A stretch of DNA of 64,000 nt from Roseicyclus salinarum (GCF_029624655.1 NZ_JARRSA010000003.1:62001-126000); one strand, 5' to 3'; shown: positions 53,510 to 63,316, counted from the first letter of the stretch. Translations and numbers: made by a program. The notes: generated by a model from the sequence alone, not told the origin.

Positions 53510-54979
53510 TCACAGCCTGTCTCCGAAGAGGAATTCGGCGGCGCGGTCGAGGCGGATATGCGGCGGCCCGTCGCCCGAACGCAGCGACATGGGCGAGGGC
53601 GCGAAGCGCATGACGCCGAAGTCGCCCGACAGCCATTTCTCCGCGCCCTCCCGCGCGGGCGCGAGCAGGACCGAGGGATCCTCGGGCAGGTCGCCCGGAT
53701 GCAGCGCAGCCTGCCGGCCGTCCTCGAGGAGCCTGCCGCGCACGAGGCCCACGTCCGCCCCGTGGACGTGCCGCGTCTCCTCCACCGTGGCGCGCAGGCT
53801 GGCGATGGCCATGGCGCGGGTCGTGGCGCCGTGGAAGTCGGCCTTGCGCCGCGCCTCGCCCAGGAGCGCCTCGATCACGGCCTGAAGCCGTCCGTGCTGT
53901 TCGTGATGCAGGTGGTCGGCCTTCGTCGCGGCGAAGAGGATGCGGTCCACGCGGCGGCCGAGGATCGCGCTCAGAAAGGTGTTCCGCCCCGGCCGGAAGG
54001 CGCCGAGGATCGCGGCCATCGCCTGGCGGAGGTCCTCCAGCGCCTGCGGGCCCGCATGGATCGCGCCGAGCGCGTCGACCAGGACCACCTGCCGGTCGAC
54101 CCGGGCGAAATGCGCGCGGAAGAAGGGTTTGACGACCTGTGCCTTGTAGGCCTCGTAGCGGCGGGCGAATTCGCGGCCGAGCGAGCCGCGCGGCGCGGGG
54201 CCGGGCGGCAGCGGCGCGAAGGTCAGCGCGGGGGAGCCCTCGAGGTCTCCGGGAAGCAGGAAGCGGCCGGGCGTGCAATCGCTCAGGCCCGCCTCGCGCG
54301 CCGCGGCGAGATAGGCGGTCCAGCCGCGGGCGAGCGCCGCGGCAGCGGGCTCGTCGAGCTTCGCCCCTGGGTCTGTGCCGGCGAGCGCTGCGAAGAACGG
54401 CGCGGCGATCCCGTCGCGTCGCGTTTCGGCCCGCGCGAGGGCCTTGCGCGACCACGCCTCGAAGTCCTGGTCGAGCAGCGCGAGGTCCAGAAGCCACTCG
54501 CCAGGGTAGTCCACGATGTCGAGATGCACGGTGCGCGGGCCCGAGACGCTGCCCAGAAGCCCCGAGGGCCGCACCCGGAGCGACAGGCGAAGCTCGGACA
54601 CGGCGCGGGTGCTTTCGGGCCAGCGCGGGTCGGGTCCGGTCATGGCGGCAAGGTGATCCTCGAACGCGAAGCGCGGAACCGTGTCGTCGGGCTGCGGCTG
54701 GAGGAAGGCGCCCTCGATCCGGCCCGAGCGCGCGGCCTCGAGCCCCGGCATCCGGCCGCGTTCGAGCAGGTTGGCCACGAGCGAGGTGATGAAGACGGTC
54801 TTGCCCGACCGCGCGAGCCCGGTGACGCCGAGGCGCAAGACGGGTTCGAGGAACGCCTCGCCGAAGGAGGACGCCACGCTCTCGACCCCGCGCCCCAGCC
54901 TGTCCGCAATCCTGTCGATGACCAAGCGCCGGCGCCCTTTTCCTGCCTCGGGCCGACGTCCGGCCTTGCGCCAGAGCAT
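53510..54979 (-). CDS. ycjX: YcjX family predicted P-loop NTPase
   Basis: 489 residues from ATG 54979, which has GGAG five bases upstream. A TTG 60 bases further in would be a shorter alternative. The P-loop GLARSGKT is at 54-61, followed by switch-like DIVDYPGEWLLDL and FAATKADHLH, typical of YcjX (DUF463). GTP/ATP binding is likely. It is a stress-linked protein with YcjF next to it. The gene is divergent from truA, with a structured 200-bp region between them. Confidence 0.9.
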   Translation of the reverse strand: MLWRKAGRRPEAGKGRRRLVIDRIADRLGRGVESVASSFGEAFLEPVLRLGVTGLARSGKTVFITSLVANLLERGRMPGLEAARSGRIEGAFLQPQPDDTVPRFAFEDHLAAMTGPDPRWPESTRAVSELRLSLRVRPSGLLGSVSGPRTVHLDIVDYPGEWLLDLALLDQDFEAWSRKALARAETRRDGIAAPFFAALAGTDPGAKLDEPAAAALARGWTAYLAAAREAGLSDCTPGRFLLPGDLEGSPALTFAPLPPGPAPRGSLGREFARRYEAYKAQVVKPFFRAHFARVDRQVVLVDALGAIHAGPQALEDLRQAMAAILGAFRPGRNTFLSAILGRRVDRILFAATKADHLHHEQHGRLQAVIEALLGEARRKADFHGATTRAMAIASLRATVEETRHVHGADVGLVRGRLLEDGRQAALHPGDLPEDPSVLLAPAREGAEKWLSGDFGVMRFAPSPMSLRSGDGPPHIRLDRAAEFLFGDRL

Positions 54980-55043
54980 AGGCACTCCGGACGGCGCTCG
55001 CCAGACCCGGAGATGTTGCGCCGGCTGCGCCGCCGCCCGGCGA

Positions 55044-55082
55044 GGCGCCGTCTGCGGGGTCCACGGACCCCTTGACGGCGCC
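55044..55082. repeat. Nested perfect inverted repeat between ycjX and truA
   Basis: The outer arms GGCGCCGTC (55044-55052) and GACGGCGCC (55074-55082) enclose GGGGTCC/GGACCCC with a 2-base loop. Almost all of the 39 bp can pair. Twenty bases further on the plus strand is a T6 run (55102-55107) behind a small CTCC/GGAG stem. It may be a leader element of truA, a terminator of an unseen small RNA, or a cruciform site. Confidence 0.6.
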
Positions 55083-55181
55083 GGTGCGCTCCGCGCGGGA
55101 GTTTTTTGCAAGGATGAAGGAGGGGCGGGTGAGTTGGGGTGGCGCATTGCTCCGCCCGCGTTCATCGGGTAGCCGGACACC

Positions 55182-55967
55182 ATGCCGCGCTATGCCCTGA
55201 CGCTCGAATATGACGGACGCCCCTTCGCCGGGTGGCAGCGGCAGGCCGACCAGCCATCCGTACAGGGGGCGCTGGAGGCCGCGCTGGGCGCGCTGGAGGC
55301 GGGGGTGCCCTCGGTCGCGGCGGCGGGTCGGACCGACGCGGGCGTGCACGCGACCGGGCAGGTGGCGCAGGCCGACCTCGCGCGGGACTGGGAGCCGTTC
55401 CGCCTGGCCGAGGCGTTGAACTGGCACCTCAAGCCCGCGCCCGTCGCCGTCGTCGCCTGCGCGCGGGTGGAGGGCGACTGGCACGCGCGCTTCTCGGCGG
55501 TCGAGCGGCGCTACACCTATCGCGTGATCTGCCGCCGCGCGCCCCTCGTCCTGCGGGCCGGACAGGCGTGGCACGTCCGGGGCGCGCTCGATGCGGGGGC
55601 GATGCGCGAGGCGGCGGCGCATCTCCTGGGGCGGCACGACTTCACCACGTTCCGCGCCTCGATCTGTCAGGCGAAGAGCCCTGTGAAGACGCTTGATCGG
55701 CTGGAGGTCGAGACGGCGCCGCTTCCGCATGGCACCGAGATCCTGTTCCACCTCGCCGCGCGGTCCTTCCTGCACAACCAGGTCCGTTCGATCGTGGGCA
55801 CGCTGGAGCGGGTCGGCGCGGGGGCCTGGCCGCCCGGCCGCGTCGCCGAGGCGCTCGCCGCACGAGACCGCGCCGCCTGCGGGCCGGTCGCCCCGCCTGA
55901 CGGGCTGTGCCTGACCGGCGTGGGCTATCCGCGGGACCCGTTCGAGCATGGATGGAGCGGGACATGA
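55182..55967 (+). CDS. truA: tRNA pseudouridine(38-40) synthase TruA
   Basis: 261 residues. Catalytic Asp52 is in [14 protein letters not shown], with the TruA start [19 protein letters not shown] and the C-terminal [13 protein letters not shown]. It isomerises uridines 38-40 of the tRNA anticodon arm. Length is normal. Its stop overlaps the next ATG (ATGA), joining it to the selD fusion. A strongly structured region precedes it (55044-55110). Confidence 0.97.
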   Translation: MPRYALTLEYDGRPFAGWQRQADQPSVQGALEAALGALEAGVPSVAAAGRTDAGVHATGQVAQADLARDWEPFRLAEALNWHLKPAPVAVVACARVEGDWHARFSAVERRYTYRVICRRAPLVLRAGQAWHVRGALDAGAMREAAAHLLGRHDFTTFRASICQAKSPVKTLDRLEVETAPLPHGTEILFHLAARSFLHNQVRSIVGTLERVGAGAWPPGRVAEALAARDRAACGPVAPPDGLCLTGVGYPRDPFEHGWSGT

Positions 55968-58159
55968 TGCAGGAGGCGGGATCCGCGGCCCCGATCGTGC
56001 GGGAGGTTCTGCTGGTGGGCGGCGGGCACGCGCACGCGCTCTTGCTGCGGCGCTGGGGGATGCGGCCGGTGCCCGGCGCGCGTCTCACGCTGGTCAACCC
56101 CGGGCCGACCGCGCCCTATACGGGGATGCTTCCGGGCTTCATCGCGGGGCACTACCGGCGGGAGGAGCTGGACATCGACCTGGTGCGGCTGGCGCGGTTC
56201 GCGGGCGCGCGCTTCGTCGAGGGAAGGGCCGTGGCCCTCGACCGCGAGGCGCGGGCGGTGACGCTCGCCTCGGGCCGCAGGCTGGCCTACGACATCGTGT
56301 CGCTCGACGTCGGGATCACGTCCGACATGCCCGCGCTGCCGGGGTTCGCCGCGCATGGGCTGGCCGCGAAGCCGCTGGGGCGCTTCGCGGACCTCTGGGC
56401 CGAGGTCGCGCGCGGCGCCGGGCCGCTGGCGGTGGCCGTGCTGGGCGGCGGCGTGGCGGGGGCCGAGCTTGCCATGGCCTGCGCGCACCGGCTGCGCGGG
56501 CTGGGCCGGGAGGCGGGGATCACGCTGGTCGACCGCGATCGCGTCCTTGGCGGCGTGTCGCCGGCGGCGCGGCGGCGGCTTCTGGCGGCGCTGGAGGCGT
56601 GGGGCGTCGCAATGGTCGAGGGCGACCCGCCGGCGGAGGTCACGCGCGACGCGGTCCTGCTCGAAAGCGGGCGCCGCGTCGCCGCCGACGTGACGATCGG
56701 CGCGGCGGGCGCGCGGGCGCAGGGCTGGCTGGAGGAGACCGGGCTGGAGACCGAGGGCGGGCACGTCGTCACCGACAGTCACCTGCGTTCGGTCACGGAC
56801 GCGCGCGTCTACGCCGTCGGCGACTGCGCGCATTTCCGGCCGGCCCCGCATGCCAAGGCCGGGGTCTACGCGGTGCGGGCCGCGCCGGTTCTTGCCTACA
56901 ACATCGCGGCCGACCTGACGGGACGCCAGCGCAAGGCCTTCCGCCCGCAGCGCGACTTCCTCAAGCTGGTGTCCACGGGCGGCAGGGCTGCGGTGGCCGA
57001 GAAGGCGGGGCTTGCGCTGTCGGGCCCGGCGCTCTGGCGCTTGAAGGATGCGATCGACGCGCGGTTCATGGAGCGGCTGCGCGACCTTCCGGCGATGGAG
57101 CGCCCGTCCCTGCCGCGGAACGCCGCGGAGGGCGTCGCGGCCGAGCTGTCGGGTCCCGCGCCCTGCGGGGGCTGCGGGGCGAAGCTGGGCGCGGGGGCGT
57201 TGTCGGGCGTGATCGCGGGGGCGCCGGGCGCGGTCCGCGACGACGCGGAACGCCTGCCCGGCGACGACGCCGCCGTCCTGCGCTTCGGCGCGACGCGGCA
57301 GGTCGTGTCGACGGACCATCTGCGCGCCTTCGCCCTTGACCCCGCGCTGGTGGCGCGAGTGTCGGCGATCCATGCGCTGGGCGACGTCTGGGCGATGGGC
57401 GCCGCGCCGCAATCGGCGCTTGCGACGGTGATCCTGCCGCGCATGGCCGCGCGCCTGCAGGGGCCGTGGCTGGAGGAGGTCATGACCGCGGCGGCCGATG
57501 TCTTCGAGGCCGAGGGCGCGGCGGTGCTGGGCGGCCATTCGTCCATGGGGGCCGAGCTGACGGTGGGCTTCGCGGTGACGGGCCTTGCGGGCGCGTCGCC
57601 GGTGACGCTGAAGGGCGCGCGGCCCGGCGATGCGCTGATCGTGACGAAGGCGCTTGGATCGGGGGTGATCCTTGCGGCCGAGATGCAGGGCAGGGCGCGC
57701 GGCGGGGACGTGGTCGCCTGCTGGGAGGCGATGTCGACGCCGCAGGGGACGGCGGCGCGCGCGCTGGCGGGCGAGGCGCGCGCGATGACGGACGTGACGG
57801 GCTTCGGGCTGGCGGGGCATCTGTGGAACATCTGCGCGGCCTCCGGCGCGGGCGCCGAGGTCTCGCTGGCGGCGCTGCCGCTTCTGTCGGGAGCGGAGGA
57901 TCTGGCCGCGCGCGGGATCCGCTCGACGCTGTCCGCGCAGAACCGCGCGGCGCTCGAGGCGGTCGTCTCGGCGCCGGCGACGCCGCGGGGCGATCTGGTG
58001 TTCGACCCGCAGACGGCGGGCGGGCTTCTGGCGGCGGTTCCGTCCGGGCGCGCCGGGGCGCTGGTCGGCGCGCTGCGCGGCCTTGGCTTTCCCGCCGTGC
58101 GGATCGGCACCGTCACGGACCGGCCTGGACGGCTGGAATTCCTGCAGAACGGCGCCTAG
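55964..58159 (+). CDS. selD: Pyridine-nucleotide oxidoreductase fused to selenide, water dikinase (SelD)
   Basis: 731 residues from ATG 55964, coupled to truA. The N-terminal 385 residues are an FAD/NAD(P) Rossmann oxidoreductase of NDH-2 type ([17 protein letters not shown] near 15, second site [17 protein letters not shown]-binding YAVGDCAHF). SelD follows, with the Cys equivalent to E. coli Cys17 at residue 404 in CGGCGAKLG, Lys407, and VSTDHLRAF and GGHSSMGAE motifs. It makes selenophosphate from selenide and ATP. The fused oxidoreductase may supply reduced selenium; that is inference. The product serves SelU at 35022 in this window. Confidence 0.93.
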   Translation: MMQEAGSAAPIVREVLLVGGGHAHALLLRRWGMRPVPGARLTLVNPGPTAPYTGMLPGFIAGHYRREELDIDLVRLARFAGARFVEGRAVALDREARAVTLASGRRLAYDIVSLDVGITSDMPALPGFAAHGLAAKPLGRFADLWAEVARGAGPLAVAVLGGGVAGAELAMACAHRLRGLGREAGITLVDRDRVLGGVSPAARRRLLAALEAWGVAMVEGDPPAEVTRDAVLLESGRRVAADVTIGAAGARAQGWLEETGLETEGGHVVTDSHLRSVTDARVYAVGDCAHFRPAPHAKAGVYAVRAAPVLAYNIAADLTGRQRKAFRPQRDFLKLVSTGGRAAVAEKAGLALSGPALWRLKDAIDARFMERLRDLPAMERPSLPRNAAEGVAAELSGPAPCGGCGAKLGAGALSGVIAGAPGAVRDDAERLPGDDAAVLRFGATRQVVSTDHLRAFALDPALVARVSAIHALGDVWAMGAAPQSALATVILPRMAARLQGPWLEEVMTAAADVFEAEGAAVLGGHSSMGAELTVGFAVTGLAGASPVTLKGARPGDALIVTKALGSGVILAAEMQGRARGGDVVACWEAMSTPQGTAARALAGEARAMTDVTGFGLAGHLWNICAASGAGAEVSLAALPLLSGAEDLAARGIRSTLSAQNRAALEAVVSAPATPRGDLVFDPQTAGGLLAAVPSGRAGALVGALRGLGFPAVRIGTVTDRPGRLEFLQNGA

Positions 58160-58587
58160 AGCGTCCGGTCGAGTTTCGTCGAGAGGTGGATGAGGCTTTC
58201 CGAGCCCTTCACGCCGTCGATCCCCCCGATCCGGTCGAGGACCGCATCGAGGGCCGCCGTCGTCTCGGCTGCGACCTCCAGCAACAGGTCGACGCGGCCC
58301 GAGGTGGTGTTGATGCGCTCGACCGCCTCGATGGCGCGCAGGCGGCCGAGGACGCCGGGCTGGGCGCGCGGCTCGATCGTCAGGAGCACCGAGGCGCGGA
58401 TGCGCCCCGCCCGCGCAGACTGGCCCAGCCGGACGGTGTAGCCCTCGATCACGCCGGTGGCCTCCAGCCGCTCGAGGCGGGCCTGAAGCGTCGATCGTGC
58501 AAGCCCCAGCCGCCGGGCCATGACCGAGACCGACATCCGCGCGTCGCCGGCCAGAAGCCTCAGGATGTCGCGATCCGTGTCGTCCAT
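58156..58587 (-). CDS. Lrp/AsnC-family transcriptional regulator
   Basis: 143 residues from ATG 58587 (AAGG spaced 5). An AsnC-type HTH (about 6-62, ILRLLAGDARMSVSVMARRLGLARSTLQARLERL) is followed by a RAM ligand domain (about 70-135, with the INTTSGRVDLLLEV beta pattern). It is divergent from the decarboxylase gene, with 129 bp of AT-rich DNA between the starts, so it probably controls that gene in response to an amino acid. Its stop codon shares CTAG with the stop of the SelD gene on the other strand. Confidence 0.92.
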   Translation of the reverse strand: MDDTDRDILRLLAGDARMSVSVMARRLGLARSTLQARLERLEATGVIEGYTVRLGQSARAGRIRASVLLTIEPRAQPGVLGRLRAIEAVERINTTSGRVDLLLEVAAETTAALDAVLDRIGGIDGVKGSESLIHLSTKLDRTL

Positions 58588-58716
58588 GATCACCTTGCTC
58601 GTTATTTCGTCATTTTAACCAAACAATACCGCAATTCATCCAAAGTGACCAATGAAACCGCCGGAACAGCGCGGCATCCTGATCTTCAGAGCAGGCTCAA
58701 CCGGAGAACAGCGCGC
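58588..58716. promoter_or_regulatory. Divergent promoter region of the Lrp-type and decarboxylase genes
   Basis: 129 bp, clearly less GC-rich than its surroundings (for example TTATTTCGTCATTTTAACC). It should hold both promoters and Lrp-type binding sites. I cannot assign -35/-10 boxes or a clear Lrp consensus. Confidence 0.5.
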
Positions 58717-59898
58717 ATGACGATTGCCCGGCCGTTTCACCCCACGCCACTCGCCTTCCTTCAGGCCGAGGTGCCCGACGACCCGGTCCTGTTTTTGTCG
58801 CCCGAGGTGCTGCACGCCACGGCGCGGGCGTTCATCGAGGGGTTTCCCGGTCTCGTCACCTACGCGGTCAAGGCCAACCCATCGGAGGCGGTGCTCGAAA
58901 ACCTCGCACGCGCGGGCGTCACCGCCTTTGACGTCGCGTCGCCGGCCGAGATCGCGCTGGTGCGCGGTCTTCTGGGCGAGGCCGCGCTGCACTACAACAA
59001 CCCCGTCCGCTCCACCGCCGAGATCGCCATGGCGCGGGAACACGGCGTCGCCAGCTTTTCGGTGGACGACCCGGACGAGCTGGACAAGCTGATCGCCGCG
59101 GGCCTGCCGCGGGGCACGGAGGTTGCGGTCCGCTTCAAGCTGCCTGTGGCGGGCGCGGCCTACGACTTCGGCGCGAAGTTCGGCGCGCCGCCCGAGGCCG
59201 CCTCGGTCCTTCTGGCGCAGGCGGCGGCGGCGGGCTTCGTGCCCTCGCTGACCTTCCACCCCGGCACGCAATGCACCGATCCCGAGGCATGGGCCGCCTA
59301 TGTCGCCGCGGCCGCGCGCATCGCCCGCGCCTCGGGCGTGACGCTGGCGCGGCTGAACGTGGGCGGCGGATTTCCCTCGCGGCGGATGAAGGGCGACCGC
59401 CCGGGCCTCGGCGCGATATTCGACGCCATCTCGGGCGCCGTCCGCGCGGCCTTCGGCACCTCGGCCCCGGCGCTACTGTGCGAGCCCGGGCGCGCCATGG
59501 TGGCCGAGGCGGTCTCGCTTGCCGTGCGGGTCAAGTCCATCCGGAACGGCACCCACGTCTATCTCAACGACGGCATCTACGGCGCGCTGGCCGAACAGCC
59601 GCTGATGGGCATGACCGACCGCATCGACGTCGTCTCGCCGAAGGGCGCTCCGCGCAGCGGGGCGCCGGTGGCGCGCACGCTCTGGGGGCCGACCTGCGAC
59701 AGCCTCGACCGGATACCGGGGGCCGTGCCGCTTCCCTCGGACCTCGCGCCGGACGACTACCTTCTGCTGCACGGCATGGGCGCGTATTCCACCGCGACCG
59801 TCACGCGCTTCAACGGCTATGGCGGATTGCGCCTCGCCACCGTCCGCAGCCTTGGTGAGGACCATGTTCGCACTGGACACCGCCGCAGCCGCGCCTAA
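58717..59898 (+). CDS. Type III PLP decarboxylase (ornithine/lysine type)
   Basis: 393 residues. It has the alanine-racemase-type barrel with PLP Lys52 in YAVKANPSEAVLENLARAG, DVASPAEI, the CEPGRAMVAEA phosphate-binding region and the Cys of GPTCDSLD at residue 327 (dimer active site). This is the eukaryotic-type ornithine decarboxylase family, which makes putrescine for polyamines. Lysine or diaminopimelate-like substrates are alternatives that residue choice alone does not resolve. A GGAGAAC site precedes the ATG. It is divergent from an Lrp-type regulator, which fits amino acid control. Confidence 0.92.
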   Translation: MTIARPFHPTPLAFLQAEVPDDPVLFLSPEVLHATARAFIEGFPGLVTYAVKANPSEAVLENLARAGVTAFDVASPAEIALVRGLLGEAALHYNNPVRSTAEIAMAREHGVASFSVDDPDELDKLIAAGLPRGTEVAVRFKLPVAGAAYDFGAKFGAPPEAASVLLAQAAAAGFVPSLTFHPGTQCTDPEAWAAYVAAAARIARASGVTLARLNVGGGFPSRRMKGDRPGLGAIFDAISGAVRAAFGTSAPALLCEPGRAMVAEAVSLAVRVKSIRNGTHVYLNDGIYGALAEQPLMGMTDRIDVVSPKGAPRSGAPVARTLWGPTCDSLDRIPGAVPLPSDLAPDDYLLLHGMGAYSTATVTRFNGYGGLRLATVRSLGEDHVRTGHRRSRA

Positions 59899-59940
59899 GG
59901 TCCGCACGACAGGATCTTCGTGCAGACAGGGATGCGGGAC

Positions 59941-62241
59941 ATGACGAAATTCGGCTCCAGCCAACCGGTGAAGCGGCTCGAGGACACGCGCTTTCTGACC
60001 GGCCACGGCCGCTATATCGACGACCAGGCGCCGCAGGGCAGCCTTCGCGCCTACGTTCTGCGCAGCACGATGGCGCATGGCGAGATCACCACGCTCGACG
60101 CCGACGAGGCGCGGGACGCGCCGGGCGTGGTCGCGGTCTACACCGCCGCCGATCTCGCGGAGAAGGGCATGAAGAACTCGATGAAGGGCTCGATCGTGCC
60201 GAACCGAGACGGCACCAAGGGCGCGGCGCCGGTGCGCCCGATCCTCGCCGAGGGGCGCGTGCGCCACGTCGGCGAACCCGTGGCCTTCGTCGTGGCCGAG
60301 ACGCTGGAGCAGGCGCGCGACGCCGCCGAGCTGATCGAGGTCGAGATCGACGATCTTGCCGTGAAGCTGGACATCGCGCCCGGCGGCGCGACCGTCCACG
60401 CCGAGGCTCCCGACAACGTGGCCTACGAGTGGGCGCACGGCGACGAAGAGGCGACGGACGCGGCGCTGAAGGGCTCGGCCCATGTCGTCACGCTGACGAC
60501 GCACGACAACCGCATCATCGTCAACAGCCTCGAGCCGCGGGGCTGCTTCGCCGAGCTGGAGGACGGGCGGCTGCACGTCGCGATCAACGGGCAGGGCGTC
60601 TGGGGTCACAAGGACGACCTCGTGGCGTGGTTCGGGCTGGGCGAGGACGATGTGCGCGTGACCAATCCCGACGTCGGTGGCGGCTTCGGCATGAAGTCGA
60701 TGCGCTACCCCGAGCATTTCCTCGTGGCGCTCGCCGCGCGCGAGCTGGACCGGCCCGTGCACTGGATGGGCGACCGGTCTGAATCGATGCTGTCGGACAA
60801 TGCCGGCCGCGACCTCGACGTGACCTGCACGCTGGGCTTCGACGCAGACTACAGGCTGACGGCCTATCACGTCGACAGCCTGTCCAACCTCGGGGCCTAC
60901 AACTCGCAGTTCGGGCAGAACATACAGTCGGCGCTCTTCGCCAAGGTCCTGACCGGCACCTACGACGTGCAGAACGTCTTCTTCCGCAACCGCGGCGTCT
61001 ACACCAACACCACGCAGGTCGACGCCTACCGCGGCGCTGGCCGCCCCGAGGCGATCTACGCGCTGGAGCGCGCCATCGACTTCGCCGCGCGGGAGCTGGG
61101 CGTCGACCCGGTGGAGCTGCGGCGCAAGAACTTCATCAAGCCCGAGCAGTTTCCCTACAAGTCCGCCACGGGCGAGCTTTACGACGTGGGCAACTTCCCC
61201 AAGCTGCTCGACCGCGCCGTCGTCGAGGCCGACATCGCCGGGTTCGAGGACCGGCGCGCCGGATCCTTCGCGCAGGGTCGGCTGCGGGGGCTGGGCATCT
61301 GCTATTACATCGAGTCGATCCTCGGCTCGCCCGACGAGACGGCGACGATCGAGCTGACCGGGGACGGCGCGAAGGTTTATGTCGGCACCCAGTCGAACGG
61401 GCAGGGCCACGAGACGGTCTTTGCCCAGCTCCTGAACGACCAGACGGGTCTTCCGCTCGACAAGATCGAGGTGGTGCAGGGCGACAGCGACCTGATCAAG
61501 ACGGGGGGCGGCACCGGCGGCTCTCGCTCGGTCACGGTTCAGGGCACGGCCATGCGCGCCACCGGCGACGCGCTGATCGGCGGGCTGACCGAGTTCCTGT
61601 CGGACGACCTCGATGCGCGCGACGTGTCCTTCGACGCGGAGGAGGGCGTGTTCCGCGCCCCCGGCTCCAACGTCGTCGTCACGCTGCTGGAGGCTGCCGA
61701 AAAGGCCCGCGCGGCCGGCAAGGCGGAACTCACCAAGGTGACAAGGACCACGACGCTGCCCGGCCGGTCCTATCCCAACGGCTGTCACGTCGCCGAGGTC
61801 GAGATCGACCGCGACACCGGCGAGACGCGGGTGGTGCGCTACACGGTGGTGGACGACTTCGGAAACCTCATGAACCCGATGCTGGCCGAGGGGCAGGTCC
61901 ATGGCGGTGTCGCGCAGGGCATCGGGCAGGCCATCTCGGAGCGCGTGGTCTACGACGAGACCGGGCAGCTTCTGACGGCGAGCTTCATGGATTACGGAAT
62001 GCCCCGTGCAACCGATACGCCCTTCGTCGCGTTCTACACCGAGCCCGTGCCGTCGATCATGAACCCGCTCGGCATGAAGGGCTGCGGAGAGGCCGGGACT
62101 GTCGGCGCGCTCGCCGCCGTGGCGAATGCCGTGCAGGACGCGCTGTGGGACCTTGGCATCCGCCAGGTCGACATGCCCTTCACGCCGTCGCGCGTCTGGG
62201 CGATGCTGAACGAGGGAGAGCGGAGGGTTGCGGCGGAGTAG
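59941..62241 (+). CDS. CoxL-like molybdenum hydroxylase large subunit (form II type)
   Basis: 766 residues from ATG 59941; an in-frame GTG at 59920 would add seven. Xanthine dehydrogenase/CoxL features include VNSLEPRGCF, GGGFGMKSMRYPE and the active-site loop AYRGAGR at 362-368. The catalytic Glu717 is in KGCGEAGTVG. AYRGAGR marks form II, not the AYRCSFR loop of true CO dehydrogenase, so CO oxidation is not implied. It should bind Mo-cofactor plus CoxM- and CoxS-like partners, but neither gene is in the window. The downstream gene overlaps the stop by 14 bp. ModABC in this window would serve its molybdenum need. Confidence 0.9.
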   Translation: MTKFGSSQPVKRLEDTRFLTGHGRYIDDQAPQGSLRAYVLRSTMAHGEITTLDADEARDAPGVVAVYTAADLAEKGMKNSMKGSIVPNRDGTKGAAPVRPILAEGRVRHVGEPVAFVVAETLEQARDAAELIEVEIDDLAVKLDIAPGGATVHAEAPDNVAYEWAHGDEEATDAALKGSAHVVTLTTHDNRIIVNSLEPRGCFAELEDGRLHVAINGQGVWGHKDDLVAWFGLGEDDVRVTNPDVGGGFGMKSMRYPEHFLVALAARELDRPVHWMGDRSESMLSDNAGRDLDVTCTLGFDADYRLTAYHVDSLSNLGAYNSQFGQNIQSALFAKVLTGTYDVQNVFFRNRGVYTNTTQVDAYRGAGRPEAIYALERAIDFAARELGVDPVELRRKNFIKPEQFPYKSATGELYDVGNFPKLLDRAVVEADIAGFEDRRAGSFAQGRLRGLGICYYIESILGSPDETATIELTGDGAKVYVGTQSNGQGHETVFAQLLNDQTGLPLDKIEVVQGDSDLIKTGGGTGGSRSVTVQGTAMRATGDALIGGLTEFLSDDLDARDVSFDAEEGVFRAPGSNVVVTLLEAAEKARAAGKAELTKVTRTTTLPGRSYPNGCHVAEVEIDRDTGETRVVRYTVVDDFGNLMNPMLAEGQVHGGVAQGIGQAISERVVYDETGQLLTASFMDYGMPRATDTPFVAFYTEPVPSIMNPLGMKGCGEAGTVGALAAVANAVQDALWDLGIRQVDMPFTPSRVWAMLNEGERRVAAE

Positions 62242-63316
62242 GGGCCTCTGGACACGGATCGCGGGGTACCGGTCGCGGACCCCGTGCCTGCCGCAGGTTC
62301 GCCCGACGCATACCCATGTCGTTCTTCTCGACGGCACGATGTCCTCGCTCCTGCGGGGGCGCGAGACAAACATCGGCCTGACCTACAGGCTGCTGTCCGA
62401 GCTGCCGGCAAGCGCGCAGCTGACCCTCTATTACGAGCCGGGCATCCAGTGGCGCGGCCTCAGGCGCGCCCATGAGGTGATCGCGGGGATCGGTCTGAAC
62501 CGGCAGATCCGCCGGGCCTACCTGTTCCTCGCGCGGAACTATGCGCCGGGCGACCGCATCGTGCTGATGGGCTATTCGCGCGGCGCCTACGCCGTGCGCT
62601 CCCTCGCCGGGCTGATCGACAGGATGGGCCTGCTGCGGCCCGCGCAGATCGACGAGGAGACGCTCGACCGGGTCTACAGGCTCTACCGCGAGGCGCCCGA
62701 CAGCGTGGAAGCGCGGGCGCTGAAGGCCGCGCGCTGCCACATGCAGGTTCCCGTGGACTTCCTCGGGGCCTATGACACGGTGCGCGCGCTTGGCGTCAGG
62801 TGGCCGGTCCTCTGGCGCTTCATGCCGCTGCCGCACCCCTACCATTCCGACGCGCTGGGGCCCTCGACCCGCGTGGCGCGCCACGCGCTCGCCCTCGACG
62901 AGCGCCGCGACGTCTACGCGCCGCTTCTGTGGAACGTCCCCGACGAGGCGGCTTCGTCGCGCGCGGTCCAGCAGATGTGGTTCCGCGGATCGCATGGCGA
63001 CGTCGGCGGGCAGCTCGAAGGCTTCAACGCGGCCCGTCCGCTGGCGAACATCCCGCTGGTCTGGATGCTGGGCGAGGCCGAGGCGGCGGGGCTGCCGCTG
63101 CCGCCGCTGTGGCGGATGCGCTACATCACCGATCCCGGCGCGCCGTCCGTCGGCACGACCCACGGCATGGGGCGGATGTTCGTCTTCCGCCATGCCCGCA
63201 AGGTCGGGCGCGATCCCTCCGAGCTGATCCACCCGACCGCGCGCGGCGTCGCGGCGGCGCGCGGCATCAGGCTTCCGGCGCCACGTCCCGCCGCGCATCC
63301 GGCAGCACCCGCCTGA
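62228..63316 (+). CDS. DUF2235 (Tle1-like) alpha/beta hydrolase
   Basis: 362 residues from TTG 62228 with GGAGGG directly upstream; this start overlaps the CoxL-like gene by 14 bp and is the only well-spaced one. The DUF2235 start motif VVLLDGTMSS is at 31-40. The nucleophile Ser117 is in MGYSRGAYAVRSLAG (GxSxG), and WFRGSHGDVGG carries the catalytic Asp/His region. Family members are phospholipase-like esterases, some being type VI effectors, others lone enzymes. No secretion signal or T6SS genes are near, so the setting points to a cytosolic lipase or esterase. Confidence 0.82.
   Translation: MRRSRGLWTRIAGYRSRTPCLPQVRPTHTHVVLLDGTMSSLLRGRETNIGLTYRLLSELPASAQLTLYYEPGIQWRGLRRAHEVIAGIGLNRQIRRAYLFLARNYAPGDRIVLMGYSRGAYAVRSLAGLIDRMGLLRPAQIDEETLDRVYRLYREAPDSVEARALKAARCHMQVPVDFLGAYDTVRALGVRWPVLWRFMPLPHPYHSDALGPSTRVARHALALDERRDVYAPLLWNVPDEAASSRAVQQMWFRGSHGDVGGQLEGFNAARPLANIPLVWMLGEAEAAGLPLPPLWRMRYITDPGAPSVGTTHGMGRMFVFRHARKVGRDPSELIHPTARGVAAARGIRLPAPRPAAHPAAPA

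Noticed and set aside
59941-62241. True aerobic CO dehydrogenase
   Set aside because: Active-site loop is AYRGAGR, not AYRCSFR, and no partner subunits are adjacent.
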